Below, in pieces: positions 24,081 to 33,921 of a stretch of DNA of 64,000 nucleotides. This stretch comes from an uncultured Clostridium sp. (GTDB lineage: Bacteria > Bacillota > Clostridia > Lachnospirales > Lachnospiraceae). Below the pieces are notes generated by a model. The model searched no databases and had not been told where the DNA came from. It saw only the letters and a list, made by a program, of their open reading frames with translations. The position numbers and the translations under genes are program-made. Position 1 is the stretch's first letter, and each line of letters opens with the position of its first letter. Location of the stretch: the NCBI GenBank assembly GCA_900542035.1, contig UQMJ01000001.1, positions 186,001 to 250,000 of the forward strand, given 5' to 3'.

Positions 24081-27000
24081 GTGAACGTTTCAGAAATGAA
24101 AATCAGCACCTTTTGGAAAGGCGAAGTCGGAGTAAAAGGTGTTTGTGAGGAACAGGGCAAAACCTATCGGGTAAGTTTATATATCAAGGGTAGTCAGCTT
24201 CGCGACTACTCTTGTTCTTGTGCAGAAGGAAACTCCTATAAGGGCCCCTGCGCCCATGCGAAGGCTGTATATGGGGCTTACCAGAAAGAATGCGGCGGAC
24301 AGGCGCCTCGTCCAGTTTATACGGATCAGGAAGTCCGCACCATGATTCGGGAATATACCAACGGGGAAGTAGCCCGAATTATGCGGGAAAACGAAGCGGG
24401 CTCCGTCCGTCTGGTGCCGACGCTGGTAATCGACCGGAAGGGAAAAGAGACCCGTCTGGAATTTCAAATCGGAAGAGAGCGGCTGTACCGGATCAAGGAT
24501 TTAAGCGCCTTTGTCCAGGCGATTGAGGCAGGGGCCCAGATGAACTATGGAAAGACCCTGTCCTTCCATCACAGTTTAGATGCTTTTGAGGAGGAAAGCC
24601 GTCTGTTAGCTGAATTTGTGATAGAGCTGGTCAATACCTATCACGAATATTACAGCCAGTTCCGAAAGACCTCCTTTGAGGTGCGTCCGCCTTTAAGGGA
24701 GCTGACTTTAAGCCGTGAAAACAGAGACCGCTTTTTTGCTATGTATCTGGACAAGGACTTAAATACTCGGCTGCCCAACAAAGGAGAAGAACCGTTCTTT
24801 ATCAGCCGTTTAAATCCGGATTTTCGGATTCAGATAAAAAAACGGGGAAGAGAAGGGCTGGAGGCAAAGCTTCTGGATTATGAGTTCAGCTTTATGGGAG
24901 AGCGGTATCTCTATGTGGGAAGCCAGGGAAAGATTTGCAGATGCGATGAAGCCTGCAGCCATACGATGCGGGTGTTTGTTGAGCAGATGGCAGAGCGGCC
25001 GGAGACCAGCGTTTCCGTAAACGATCGGGACGTGCCGCTTTTTTACCAGAGAGTAGTAAAAAAGATTGAAGAATACAGTCTGATAGAAGCGCCGGAGATT
25101 GACTGGCAGGTTTATCAGACGGAACCGTTAAAAGCCAGCTTCCGTTTTGAGAGCACGGGGCCGGAAGAGATTTCCATGGAGCCAGTGCTTTCTTATGGGG
25201 ATTTTTCTTTCCAGCCCATTGAAGACGAACTGGTTCCCAGACGTATCTGCAGAGACGTGCCGGAAGAATTCCGCATCAGCCAGACCATTGCCAAATATTT
25301 TCAATATAAAGAGCCGGAAGGAAAAAAGCTGGTAATCCGCAGGGATGAAGACGCGCTGTACCGCCTTTTGCTGGAAGGAATCGACGAATTTCGACAGCTG
25401 GGAGACGTATACCTGTCTGAGGAAGTGAGACAGTGGAAGATCCGGAAAGCGGGAGGCGTAAGAGTAGGCGTAAAAGCGGCAGAAGGCTGGCTGGATGTAA
25501 AGATAGAGGCAGACGGCATGAGCGGTGCGGAGCTGGCGAAAATCCTTAGCGCTTACAAACAGAAAAAGAAGTATTACCGCCTGAAAAATGGAGAATTTCT
25601 TCAGCTGGAAAGCGACGGGATTTTAGCGGTGGCCAAAATGGCAGGAGATCTGGCTTTCGGCAGAAATGAGATTGCGGCCGGCCATGTGCAGCTGCCCTAT
25701 TACAGGGCTTTGTACCTGGATCATCTGTTTAAGGAAGAGCCTGGAGTTCCGTTTTACAGAGACCAGGCCTTTCGGGCAGTAATTCGGGGGATGAAATCTG
25801 TAGAAGATGCAGAATATCAGATTCCCACACAACTGGATCCCGTACTAAGAGGGTATCAGAAGTACGGATTCCGCTGGCTGAAAACCCTGGATGTAGGAAG
25901 GTTTGGCGGAATTCTGGCAGATGATATGGGACTGGGAAAAACCGTTCAGATTATTGCCCTGTTTGCCGACGAGTACGGACGTCAGGAAGAACAGGAAAAG
26001 GGGCTGGTATCCCTGATTGTTTCTCCGGCCTCCCTGGTCTACAACTGGGAACACGAATTTCAGAAATTTGCGCCGAAGCTTCCGGTGGTTACGGTAACCG
26101 GAACAGCCAAAGAACGGGAACAGATTTTAGAGCAGGCAGAACAAGACATCCAGGCTGGAAAACAGAGGATTTTAATTACGTCTTACGATCTGCTGAGACG
26201 GGATATTGGCCGGTATGAAAACCTGACGTTCCGCTTCCAGATTATTGACGAAGCCCAGTTTATTAAAAATGCAGGCACCCAGAATGCCAGGGCGGTAAAG
26301 AAAATCCGTTCCGTTACTCGGTTCGCCCTGACGGGAACTCCGGTAGAAAACCGGCTGGGAGAACTGTGGAGTATTTTTGATTACCTGATGCCTGGATTTT
26401 TGTTCAGCTATCAGAGATTTAAAAAGGATTTTGAGATTCCGCTGGTAAAGGAAAAAGACGAAGAAGTGCTGACCAGTTTAAAACGGCTGACGTCTCCGTT
26501 TATTCTCCGCAGAATCAAAAAAGACGTGTTAAAAGATCTTCCGGACAAGCTGGAAACCTGCATTTATTCCCAGATGGAAGGGGAGCAGAAGACCTTGTAT
26601 GCGGCCAATGCCCAGGTGTTAAAAGAACTGCTGGAAGAAGGCAGCGAAGAGGAAGCAGCCGGAAAACTGCAGATTCTGGCCCAGCTTACCAGACTGAGAC
26701 AGATTTGCTGCGATCCAAGACTTTATTATGAAAATTATAAAGGGGATTCGGCAAAACTGGAGACCTGCATGGAACTGGTGGAAAGCGGAGCAGCGGGAGG
26801 ACATAAGATTTTGCTGTTTTCCCAGTTCGCTTCTATGCTGAAACTGATCGAACAGAGGCTTTTGGCTTCCGGAATCGGATACTACCTGCTGACGGGAGAG
26901 ACCTCGAAAAAAGACCGGCTTCATATGGTGGATTCCTTCCAGAAGGATGATACGCCGGTATTTCTCATTTCTCTGCGGGCAGGAGGGACCGGACTGAACC

Positions 27001-27263
27001 TGACGGCTGCCGATACGGTTATCCATTATGATCCCTGGTGGAATATTGCGGCCCAGAACCAAGCGACGGATCGGGCGCACCGTATCGGACAGGAAAAGCA
27101 GGTTACGGTGTACCGGCTGATTACCAAAAACACCATAGAAGAAAATATCCTGACTCTTCAGGAGGCGAAAAGCAGACTGGCGGATCAGATTATGGAAGGC
27201 CAGCCTGCCAGTCTTTCTGGACTGAGCAAGAAGGAACTGAAAGAATTGTTCCATCTGGAATAA
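24081..27263 (+). CDS. SWIM-zinc-finger SNF2-family helicase
   Basis: A 1060-residue Swi2/Snf2 DNA-dependent ATPase of the large bacterial class. The N-terminal SWIM zinc finger has CxC-x9-CxH (Cys45, Cys47, Cys57, His59). A long SNF2-associated region follows, then the ATPase: Walker A DDMGLGKT, DEAQ box in IIDEAQFIKN, TGTPVEN, and the C-terminal helicase motifs LFSQFASML, SLRAGGTGLNLTAAD and HRIGQ. It is expected to remodel protein-DNA complexes; the role in bacteria is poorly known. The start is GTG 24081 after GGGGAA; ATG 24096 is an alternative. Confidence 0.92.
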   Translation: MNVSEMKISTFWKGEVGVKGVCEEQGKTYRVSLYIKGSQLRDYSCSCAEGNSYKGPCAHAKAVYGAYQKECGGQAPRPVYTDQEVRTMIREYTNGEVARIMRENEAGSVRLVPTLVIDRKGKETRLEFQIGRERLYRIKDLSAFVQAIEAGAQMNYGKTLSFHHSLDAFEEESRLLAEFVIELVNTYHEYYSQFRKTSFEVRPPLRELTLSRENRDRFFAMYLDKDLNTRLPNKGEEPFFISRLNPDFRIQIKKRGREGLEAKLLDYEFSFMGERYLYVGSQGKICRCDEACSHTMRVFVEQMAERPETSVSVNDRDVPLFYQRVVKKIEEYSLIEAPEIDWQVYQTEPLKASFRFESTGPEEISMEPVLSYGDFSFQPIEDELVPRRICRDVPEEFRISQTIAKYFQYKEPEGKKLVIRRDEDALYRLLLEGIDEFRQLGDVYLSEEVRQWKIRKAGGVRVGVKAAEGWLDVKIEADGMSGAELAKILSAYKQKKKYYRLKNGEFLQLESDGILAVAKMAGDLAFGRNEIAAGHVQLPYYRALYLDHLFKEEPGVPFYRDQAFRAVIRGMKSVEDAEYQIPTQLDPVLRGYQKYGFRWLKTLDVGRFGGILADDMGLGKTVQIIALFADEYGRQEEQEKGLVSLIVSPASLVYNWEHEFQKFAPKLPVVTVTGTAKEREQILEQAEQDIQAGKQRILITSYDLLRRDIGRYENLTFRFQIIDEAQFIKNAGTQNARAVKKIRSVTRFALTGTPVENRLGELWSIFDYLMPGFLFSYQRFKKDFEIPLVKEKDEEVLTSLKRLTSPFILRRIKKDVLKDLPDKLETCIYSQMEGEQKTLYAANAQVLKELLEEGSEEEAAGKLQILAQLTRLRQICCDPRLYYENYKGDSAKLETCMELVESGAAGGHKILLFSQFASMLKLIEQRLLASGIGYYLLTGETSKKDRLHMVDSFQKDDTPVFLISLRAGGTGLNLTAADTVIHYDPWWNIAAQNQATDRAHRIGQEKQVTVYRLITKNTIEENILTLQEAKSRLADQIMEGQPASLSGLSKKELKELFHLE

Positions 27264-27275
27264 CCGTTCTGGCTC

Positions 27276-27304
27276 TTGCTTTCAGAAATGAAAACAGGTA
27301 TAAT
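27276..27304 (+). promoter_or_regulatory. Sigma-A promoter of the DUF4364 gene
   Basis: TTGCTT (27276-27281), 17-bp spacer, TATAAT (27299-27304). Confidence 0.75.
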
Positions 27305-27358
27305 AAAACAACAATGTTAAGCAGCGGAACCGTCGGACGGTACGCAAGGAGAAGAAAA

Positions 27359-27880
27359 ATGCTGTCTGAACCAATGACCTTATACAAATTAATGAATCTT
27401 TATATGTTAAAACAGGTAAATTTTCCGCTGACCAATGCACAGCTTTCCAATTTCTTCCTGGAGCGGGAATATACGACGTATTTTACGCTGCAGCAGGCGT
27501 TAAATGAGCTGTTAGAAGCCGGTTTAGTACGCAAGGAAACCCTTCACAACAGCAGCCGTTATGAGATTACCCAGGAAGGGGAAGATACGCTGGAATTTTT
27601 CGGCAAGAAGATTTCTCCGGCAATTATCGAAGACATCGACCAGTATTTGAAGGAAAATAAGTTCCGTCTCAGGGATGAGGTGGGAGTGGTTTCCGACTAT
27701 TATAAATCCACCAGTCAGGATTACGTTGTCCATTGTGAAGTGCGGGAAGGAAAAAGCGTGCTGATTGAGCTGAATCTGTCCGTTCCGGATAAAGAACAGG
27801 CAGAGTCCATGTGCAGCCAGTGGCGGGCAAAGAGCCAGGAGATCTACGCCTTTGCCATGAAATCCCTGATGAGCAGCTAG
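27359..27880 (+). CDS. DUF4364 family winged-helix-like protein
   Basis: A 173-residue protein starting MLSEPMTLYKLMNLYMLKQVNFPLTN (split here only by function, not by frame). The first 75 residues look like a winged helix: LTNAQLSNFFLEREYTT, LQQALNELLEAGLV, YEITQEGEDTLEFF. The C-terminal half (VHCEVREGKSVLIELNLSVP) fits the DUF4364 family of Clostridia. A DNA-binding regulatory role is inferred from the winged helix; no target is known. AAGGAGAAG before ATG 27359 sets the start. Confidence 0.82.
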   Translation: MLSEPMTLYKLMNLYMLKQVNFPLTNAQLSNFFLEREYTTYFTLQQALNELLEAGLVRKETLHNSSRYEITQEGEDTLEFFGKKISPAIIEDIDQYLKENKFRLRDEVGVVSDYYKSTSQDYVVHCEVREGKSVLIELNLSVPDKEQAESMCSQWRAKSQEIYAFAMKSLMSS

Positions 27881-27943
27881 CATCAGCCTATAGGGAGGCG
27901 TGCTGTCTCTGCACCCTGATGCTGAGCTGGCAGGAGGAACGTT

Positions 27944-28186
27944 ATGAAAAACAGAAAAAACAGGAAAAAGAATTTAAAATACAAATTCTATTTGTGCATC
28001 GTATTTCCAATTTTTATTGTGGTACTGGCAGTGAAGGTTCTGCGCACGTACTTAAATCTCCGTGTCCGACAGGCGGCTTTTGCAGCAGAGCCGGTTCCGG
28101 TGGAGAAAGAACCAGTCAGGATGGAATCCATTGTGCCGGAGCCAGTTAAGACAACCTGCATTTCGGAAATAATAGACAAAGCATAA
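27944..28186 (+). CDS. Small single-pass membrane protein, unknown
   Basis: An 80-residue protein with a very basic N-terminus (MKNRKNRKKNLKYK), one hydrophobic helix at about residues 15-31, then a positively charged and later acidic, Pro- and Val-rich tail that would lie outside the cell. AGGAGGAACGTT precedes ATG 27944. I do not recognise a family. Its stop codon lies inside the following terminator stem. It lies between DUF4364 and the DUF5717 operon. Confidence 0.65.
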   Translation: MKNRKNRKKNLKYKFYLCIVFPIFIVVLAVKVLRTYLNLRVRQAAFAAEPVPVEKEPVRMESIVPEPVKTTCISEIIDKA

Positions 28187-28208
28187 TCCCGACAGGATTA
28201 TGCTTTTT
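28178..28208 (+). terminator. Terminator overlapping the stop codon of the small membrane protein
   Basis: A perfect 12-bp stem (28178-28189 with 28195-28206), a 5-nt loop and five T (28204-28208, partly paired). The TAA at 28184-28186 is within the 5' arm. Confidence 0.9.
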
Positions 28209-28258
28209 ACTTTCCAATCCTGTCGAAATGTGTTAGAATACGGGTTAGAGGTGGTAGA

Positions 28259-31200
28259 ATGAGAGAAAAAATCAACCGGCTGGCAAAAGGGATCGTAGAT
28301 TCCCAGAATCCGGATATTCAGATGATTCCGGAAAGAGTGGAAGAGCAGATTCCGGCCAGAGAGACGATACGGGGAGAAATCAACCTGATAAGTCTCAATG
28401 GGCTTAATATGAAGGGGCTTGTTTATTCCAGTCATTATCGGGTAAACGTCCTGACAGAAGCCTTTGGCGGTCTCCGCAGCCGGATTTTATATGAGATTGA
28501 TACAACTTATTTAGAAGATGGAGAACAAATCCGTGGCAGCTTTTTCCTGGTAACCAATGGCGGGGAGAAGGAAATCCCTTTTACGTTCCAGATTCAGTCT
28601 GGAGCATCCGGCCAGGTCCTTGGAAACTTAAAGACGGCCAGGGATTTTTCAAATCTGGCGAAAAGAGACAGGGAAACCGCGTTAAGGCTGTTTGAATACC
28701 AGGATTTTATCGAAGCGCCGTTTATGCAGGATCTGCATATACGGGCTATTTATAATGGGCTGAAAGGCCATACAAACAGGGAAAATCTGCTGGAAGAATT
28801 TCTGGTTGCCCTTCAGGTAAAGGAGCCGGTTGTCATTGAGGCAGCCGATCGGGACCGGTCGTACCGGATGCCGGCTACTTCTGTAGTAGATACCATAGAA
28901 ATCCGGAAAAATACCTGGGGATATGTAAACGTCAAACTGGAGGCGGAAGGCGGCTTTTTAGAACTGGTCCGTACCCAGATTGGAGAAGAAGATTTTGACG
29001 GCGATACCTGCCAGGTAGGATACCGGATTCATCCAGGACAGATCCATGGAGGGATGAACCAGGGCGTTATCCGGCTGAAAACCGTACGGGATGAAATTAC
29101 CATCCGGATCCAGGTAGAAGGGGCGGCCGGAAAAGATGGGGAAAGGCCAGAGGAACTTGAGTGGAGAAAGGGCTATGGCAGATACCTTTCCCTCCGTCTG
29201 GATTACGAAAATCCCAATACCGATTCTACAGGGCTGCTGGAACAGATGAAAACGGAGCTGGACGGATTAAAACACTTAAAACCCCAGGATGCCAAGACGG
29301 TACTTCTTTTTGCAGAGTGCTGCATCCTGTCCGGCGAAACAGAACAGGCCATTCTTCTTTTGGATGAAGTGCGGGAACAGGTTCTTTTAAACCGTCGGGA
29401 TGAAGTAGAATTGTACTGTCTGTTCCAATACCTTTCATTAGAATTAAACCCGAACCAGAGCCAGAAAGACGCCTTAATCCGTCTGGTGCGCAAATACTTA
29501 ACGGAAAGCCACAGCTACCCGTATCTGTTCTTTTTGCGGTTAAAATTAGAGCCGGAACTGAACGAAAATCCGGCCATGCTTTTGGCAGAACTGGCAGAGC
29601 TTTATGCAAACGGACTCCGCAGCCCGTTTTTGTATCAGAAAGCCTGTGAGATTTTATCCAGTCAGAATGATTTGCTGAGAGGAATGACCAAGTTTGAGCT
29701 TCAGACCCTTTCTTTTGGCGTCAGCCATGGTCTGGTAGGAGAGCAACTGGCACAAAAAGCTGCAAAAGCCGCCTCTGCGGCCCGATATTACAATCCGCTG
29801 TACAGCAGGCTGCTCGTTAGGCTTTATGACAGATATCCGGAGAAAAAACTTCTGGAAGCCATCTGCTGTATGCGGATTAAGGGCGAATGCAGGGGACCGG
29901 AGGATTTTGTCTGGTATGAGAAGGCTTTGAAGGAACAGATTAACCTGACCAGATTATATGAGTACTATTTATACTCCCTTCCGGAAGACTTTGATCACAT
30001 CCTTCCGAGGGAAGTGCTTTTATATTTTTCCTATTCCCAGGAACTGGACAGCAGGACCAAAGCCGTTTTATATAAAAATATTCTGACTTATTTAAATCCA
30101 TCTTCCGAGCTTTATAAGGCTTATGAAAGGGATATGGAACAGTTTGCCATGGAACAGCTGTTTGCAGCCAACATAGACAGCAATCTGGCTGTGATCTATG
30201 ACAAAATGATTTATAAAGATATTATCGATGTGCCGGTAGCAAAGATTCTGCCGTCGATTCTGCGTTCCTACCGGATTTCCTGCCGGAATCCCAAGATGCT
30301 GTACGTTATTGTCCGGTATGAAGAAACCATGGATGAAGATATTTACCTTTTGCGGGAGGGAACTGCGTATGTGCCGCTGTTTCTGGATAAAAGCGTAATT
30401 TTATTCCAGGACGGCTATGGCAACCGGTATACCAACATTCGTTACATCAAGACGCTGGTAATGGATAAGCCGGATCTGGAAAAACGCTGTTTTGAAGTAT
30501 ATCCGGAGCATCCGATGCTGTGCCTCAGAGCCTGCAGACAGATTGGCGGACAGGGAGCAGAGACCGACGAGGAAGCGGCTCTTTTAGAGCGGGCCCAGAA
30601 AGAACTGAACCTGAATCCTACTTATGAAAAGCAGCTTTTATCCAAATCCATTGCTTACTATCAGAGAAAGGCGGCGGCAGAGGAAAAGGGCGGAACGGAT
30701 TTAAGCTATCTGCTGATGCTGGATAAAGATCGGATCAGCAAAGAGGAGCGGATCGGCATTTGCGAAACCCTTGTCCGTCAGAACTATCTGATAGAAGCGT
30801 ATGACCTGATGAAAAAATATGGAATTACGGAGATTGGAGCGGGCAGGAGATTAAAGCTGTGTACCAAGATGATTCTCCAGAATCTTTTTGACGAAGAACG
30901 GTTCCTTTCCTGGCTTGCCCTGCAGGTGTTTGAGGAGGAAAATGCAGATTCTGTGATTTTGGATTATCTGTGCCAGTATTACAACGGTCCGTCGGAAAAG
31001 ATGTACCGGATTCTGATGCAGGGGATCGAATATCGGGTAGACACTTACGACATGGAAGAACGGCTGCTGGCCCAGATGCTGTTTTCCGGAGAACAGGACC
31101 GGATGGATGGGGTATTCGACCTGTATGCATCCAGGAAAAAGATGACGGACAGCATTGTAAAAGCTTACTTTGCAGTAAAATGTACCGATTATTTCTACAA

Positions 31201-31843
31201 TGAGACAGAACTGGACGGACGGATTTTTGAGTACCTGGAAGGCCTGGTAAAAAATACGCCGGACAGGGAGCGGATTCCAACGATTTATCTGCTGTCTCTG
31301 ACCCGTTACTATGCGGATCAGAAAAGTTTAAGCGAAGAGCAGAAAATCCTGTGCCAGCAGGTAGCAGACTTTTTACTGGATGCGGGAATGGTATTTCCGT
31401 ATTTCAAAAGGCTGGGAAATTTTATCCAGATTCCAAGAGAGATTCTGGATAAAGTCATGATCCAGTACAAGGGAGACCGGACTTCCAGAGTGGTCTTAAG
31501 AGTGCGTGTTCTGCCGGATGAAGAAGAATTTCACAGTGAGGAAATGTATCGGGTGTACCAGGGAATTTTCGTAATGGGCAAGGTTCTGTTTGATGGAGAG
31601 ACCCTGGAATACCAGGTGTACGAATATAAAAACGGAAAGTCTGTATTGACGGCCCAGGGCAAAAAACAGTGCCAGAGAATCGGCGGCCAGCCGGACGAGG
31701 ATGTCGGTACAGACAGCCGGTTTGCCTGTTTAAACGACATGGGAATGTGCCTTGCAAATGGAGAAGAAGCAGGATTAAAGAAAAAAATGCAGGAATACCT
31801 GATTAAAAATGCGACAGTGGACGAATTATTTTCCCTGCCGTAA
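28259..31843 (+). CDS. DUF5717-like giant protein, first gene of Hsp70-like operon
   Basis: A 1194-residue protein of unknown function, recognised from general resemblance to the DUF5717 family of Lachnospiraceae. Residues about 1-300 look like beta-rich domains (RGSFFLVTNGGEKEIPFTFQ). From about 330 to 1050 it is helical with many TPR-like segments (TVLLFAECCILSGETEQAILLLDEV, LEAICCMRIKGECRG). The C-terminal 100 residues are again beta-like. No signal peptide or membrane segment was seen. A TTAGAAT extended -10 lies just upstream. It precedes a divergent Hsp70-like ATPase by 24 bases, so the two likely act together. Confidence 0.75.
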   Translation: MREKINRLAKGIVDSQNPDIQMIPERVEEQIPARETIRGEINLISLNGLNMKGLVYSSHYRVNVLTEAFGGLRSRILYEIDTTYLEDGEQIRGSFFLVTNGGEKEIPFTFQIQSGASGQVLGNLKTARDFSNLAKRDRETALRLFEYQDFIEAPFMQDLHIRAIYNGLKGHTNRENLLEEFLVALQVKEPVVIEAADRDRSYRMPATSVVDTIEIRKNTWGYVNVKLEAEGGFLELVRTQIGEEDFDGDTCQVGYRIHPGQIHGGMNQGVIRLKTVRDEITIRIQVEGAAGKDGERPEELEWRKGYGRYLSLRLDYENPNTDSTGLLEQMKTELDGLKHLKPQDAKTVLLFAECCILSGETEQAILLLDEVREQVLLNRRDEVELYCLFQYLSLELNPNQSQKDALIRLVRKYLTESHSYPYLFFLRLKLEPELNENPAMLLAELAELYANGLRSPFLYQKACEILSSQNDLLRGMTKFELQTLSFGVSHGLVGEQLAQKAAKAASAARYYNPLYSRLLVRLYDRYPEKKLLEAICCMRIKGECRGPEDFVWYEKALKEQINLTRLYEYYLYSLPEDFDHILPREVLLYFSYSQELDSRTKAVLYKNILTYLNPSSELYKAYERDMEQFAMEQLFAANIDSNLAVIYDKMIYKDIIDVPVAKILPSILRSYRISCRNPKMLYVIVRYEETMDEDIYLLREGTAYVPLFLDKSVILFQDGYGNRYTNIRYIKTLVMDKPDLEKRCFEVYPEHPMLCLRACRQIGGQGAETDEEAALLERAQKELNLNPTYEKQLLSKSIAYYQRKAAAEEKGGTDLSYLLMLDKDRISKEERIGICETLVRQNYLIEAYDLMKKYGITEIGAGRRLKLCTKMILQNLFDEERFLSWLALQVFEEENADSVILDYLCQYYNGPSEKMYRILMQGIEYRVDTYDMEERLLAQMLFSGEQDRMDGVFDLYASRKKMTDSIVKAYFAVKCTDYFYNETELDGRIFEYLEGLVKNTPDRERIPTIYLLSLTRYYADQKSLSEEQKILCQQVADFLLDAGMVFPYFKRLGNFIQIPREILDKVMIQYKGDRTSRVVLRVRVLPDEEEFHSEEMYRVYQGIFVMGKVLFDGETLEYQVYEYKNGKSVLTAQGKKQCQRIGGQPDEDVGTDSRFACLNDMGMCLANGEEAGLKKKMQEYLIKNATVDELFSLP

Positions 31844-31867
31844 ATCAGGGAAAGATAAAGGAGAACT

Positions 31868-33088
31868 ATGGGATTACTAATCGGGTTGGATTTGTGCGAT
31901 GCCTATACCCAGATAAGCTGTTATGAAGAGGAAAAGACATGGACCTTTCCCACCATCATCTGCCGTTCCAAAAGCGGAGACGAGTGGTATGTAGGCAAGG
32001 ATGCATATGCCTGCAACCTGGTGGGAAACGGCGTATTGGTGGACAAACTTTTAAATCTGGTATCCAGAGAGGGTACGGCCACCATTGACGGCGTAAAATA
32101 CGAGGCGCTGAAGCTGCTGGAATTTTATATGGGTCGGGTTCTGAAACTTCCGGCGACAGAATTCCAGGACGAGGAAATTGACGAACTGGTCATTACCCTT
32201 CCGAGCCTGGAACGCAAGGTCATGGACAGCTTTTTGTACTGTGCAGATTATTTAGGAATTGCCAGGGAAAAAGTCCATATTATCAGCCGCGAAGAAAGCT
32301 TCGTTTACTATATTTTAAATCAGAAAAAGGAAATCTGGCGCAGCCAGGTAGGAATGTTTGACTTGTCGGCAGACCGTCTTTCCTATTATGAACTGAAGGT
32401 CCAGAGAGGACTTCAGAAAATGATGGTAGTGGCAGAAAGCCAGATTTTAGAAGAAAGTTTTGATCCGGACATCTTAGAGACGTCTTCTGGGGCAAAGCTG
32501 GCAGATAAGATTTTGTGTTCCTGCGGAGAGCGTCTTCTGGAACATAAACTATTTTCTACTATGATTTTATCCGGAAAAGGGTTTGAGAAACAGGACTGGG
32601 CGCCGGAATTTATGCAGATGATCGGCCGGAGAAGAAAGGTATATGCAGAAAATACCCTTTTTTCCAGAGGAGCCGCCTTCCGCGCAGCGGAATACAGACA
32701 GGGCGGGGGAAACCATGCCTTTACCTGCATCTGTGAAGGCCGGTTAAAATCCACGGTTTCGATGGAGATTCTTTACAAAGAAAAAAAGACCCAGCTTGTG
32801 ATTGCAGGAGCTGGAGAAAACTGGTATGAGTGTAAGACTACCATGGATTTTCTGATGGATGAAAGCAAAAAGATTGAATTTACCATTACGCCGATGGATC
32901 CAAAGAAGAGCCGGACAGCGACCATTTCCTTAAAGGATTTTCCGGATCGTCCGGCCTGGACCACCAGAATTCAGGTAAGCATTGGATTTTTAGATGAATC
33001 CACAATGGTGGCAGCAGTAAAAGATAAAGGCTTTGGAGAACTATTTCCGGCAAGCGACGCTATGGTGCGCCAGGAGGTGAAGCTATGA
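31868..33088 (+). CDS. DUF5716-like divergent Hsp70/actin-fold ATPase
   Basis: A 406-residue protein with the layout of an Hsp70-type nucleotide-binding domain. A phosphate-1-like strand turn (IGLDLCDAYTQISCY) lacks the usual DxGT. Other matching elements are a middle segment PSLERKVMDSFLYCADYLGI, a phosphate-2-like FDLSADRLSYYEL, an adenosine-like LSGKGFEKQDW and the DnaK-like ending ENTLFSRGAAFRA. About 130 residues of beta-rich C-terminal domain follow, where Hsp70 has its peptide-binding domain. Whether ATP is hydrolysed is doubtful given the altered motifs. Its stop overlaps the next start (ATGA). Confidence 0.75.
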   Translation: MGLLIGLDLCDAYTQISCYEEEKTWTFPTIICRSKSGDEWYVGKDAYACNLVGNGVLVDKLLNLVSREGTATIDGVKYEALKLLEFYMGRVLKLPATEFQDEEIDELVITLPSLERKVMDSFLYCADYLGIAREKVHIISREESFVYYILNQKKEIWRSQVGMFDLSADRLSYYELKVQRGLQKMMVVAESQILEESFDPDILETSSGAKLADKILCSCGERLLEHKLFSTMILSGKGFEKQDWAPEFMQMIGRRRKVYAENTLFSRGAAFRAAEYRQGGGNHAFTCICEGRLKSTVSMEILYKEKKTQLVIAGAGENWYECKTTMDFLMDESKKIEFTITPMDPKKSRTATISLKDFPDRPAWTTRIQVSIGFLDESTMVAAVKDKGFGELFPASDAMVRQEVKL

Positions 33089-33897
33089 GCCTGATGGTCT
33101 GCCGGCAGGAGCCGGTAAAAAATCCGTATTACATCGAGGCGCTGGGAGTCCGGATCTGGTCTTCGGCAGAGCTTTGCTATGTGATTTACCACAATCCGCT
33201 GTTTGTCATGGATGGCTTTGTGGACGAGCATCTGATTGCGTTTATACGGGAAGAACTGGATATGGAAGGATTGTCTTCCAAGCTGGAAAAATGGATGAGC
33301 GGCAAGGGAGACGGGGATTCTCTGCTGTTCCTCATTTTATCAGAATGCGGATATTATTCGTTAGCAGAGCAAAATAAATTCCGCCAGGAAGTAGCCGCTT
33401 TCCGGAAACTTCCCCCCGCCGAATATGCCCGCCAGAAGGGGGACGATTTATTTTTACGGAAACAGTACGGAAAGGCGGCGTCTGTCTATGAAAAGATTTT
33501 AAATCTTCCCAAAGGAGGAGGCGTGACAGACGAACTGTTAGAAAAAGTGTGGTGCAGCTTAGGCTGTACCCAGGCCAGGATGTTCCAGTTCCAGAAAGCC
33601 TGGTATTCTTTTGAAAAGGCTTATAACTGCAGAAAGAGCGAGGAAGTTTTAAAACGGATGTACTATCTGAGCCGGACCGGAGAAGGAATGGGCGGAAGGA
33701 ATCACCATCTGCCGTTTGTAGGGGAGGAACAGAAGGCCCAGTGGGAAAAAGATATTGCAGAGGCAGGGGAGAGAGCGAAAACTTCAGAAGGAGTATTAAA
33801 GCTGGAAGGCCTGTTTGAGCAGGAAGAAGAGAAACGGAGAGCCGGCGCCTTAAAGCTGGTAAAGCAGTGGAAACAGGAGTATCGGGGCATGGTTTAA
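33085..33897 (+). CDS. Hypothetical TPR-like protein of the DUF5717/DUF5716 operon
   Basis: A 270-residue soluble protein whose start overlaps the stop of the Hsp70-like gene. Residues about 120-200 resemble TPR units (GDDLFLRKQYGKAASVYEKIL, VWCSLGCTQARMFQFQKAWYSFEKAY). The C-terminal 60 residues are charged and likely helical. The first 110 residues show no familiar motif. TPR proteins often act as co-chaperones of Hsp70-type proteins, so a partnership with the two upstream products is a reasonable inference. Confidence 0.7.
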   Translation: MSLMVCRQEPVKNPYYIEALGVRIWSSAELCYVIYHNPLFVMDGFVDEHLIAFIREELDMEGLSSKLEKWMSGKGDGDSLLFLILSECGYYSLAEQNKFRQEVAAFRKLPPAEYARQKGDDLFLRKQYGKAASVYEKILNLPKGGGVTDELLEKVWCSLGCTQARMFQFQKAWYSFEKAYNCRKSEEVLKRMYYLSRTGEGMGGRNHHLPFVGEEQKAQWEKDIAEAGERAKTSEGVLKLEGLFEQEEEKRRAGALKLVKQWKQEYRGMV

Positions 33898-33921
33898 ATT
33901 CCCGATGGGAAAGGAGCAGAT

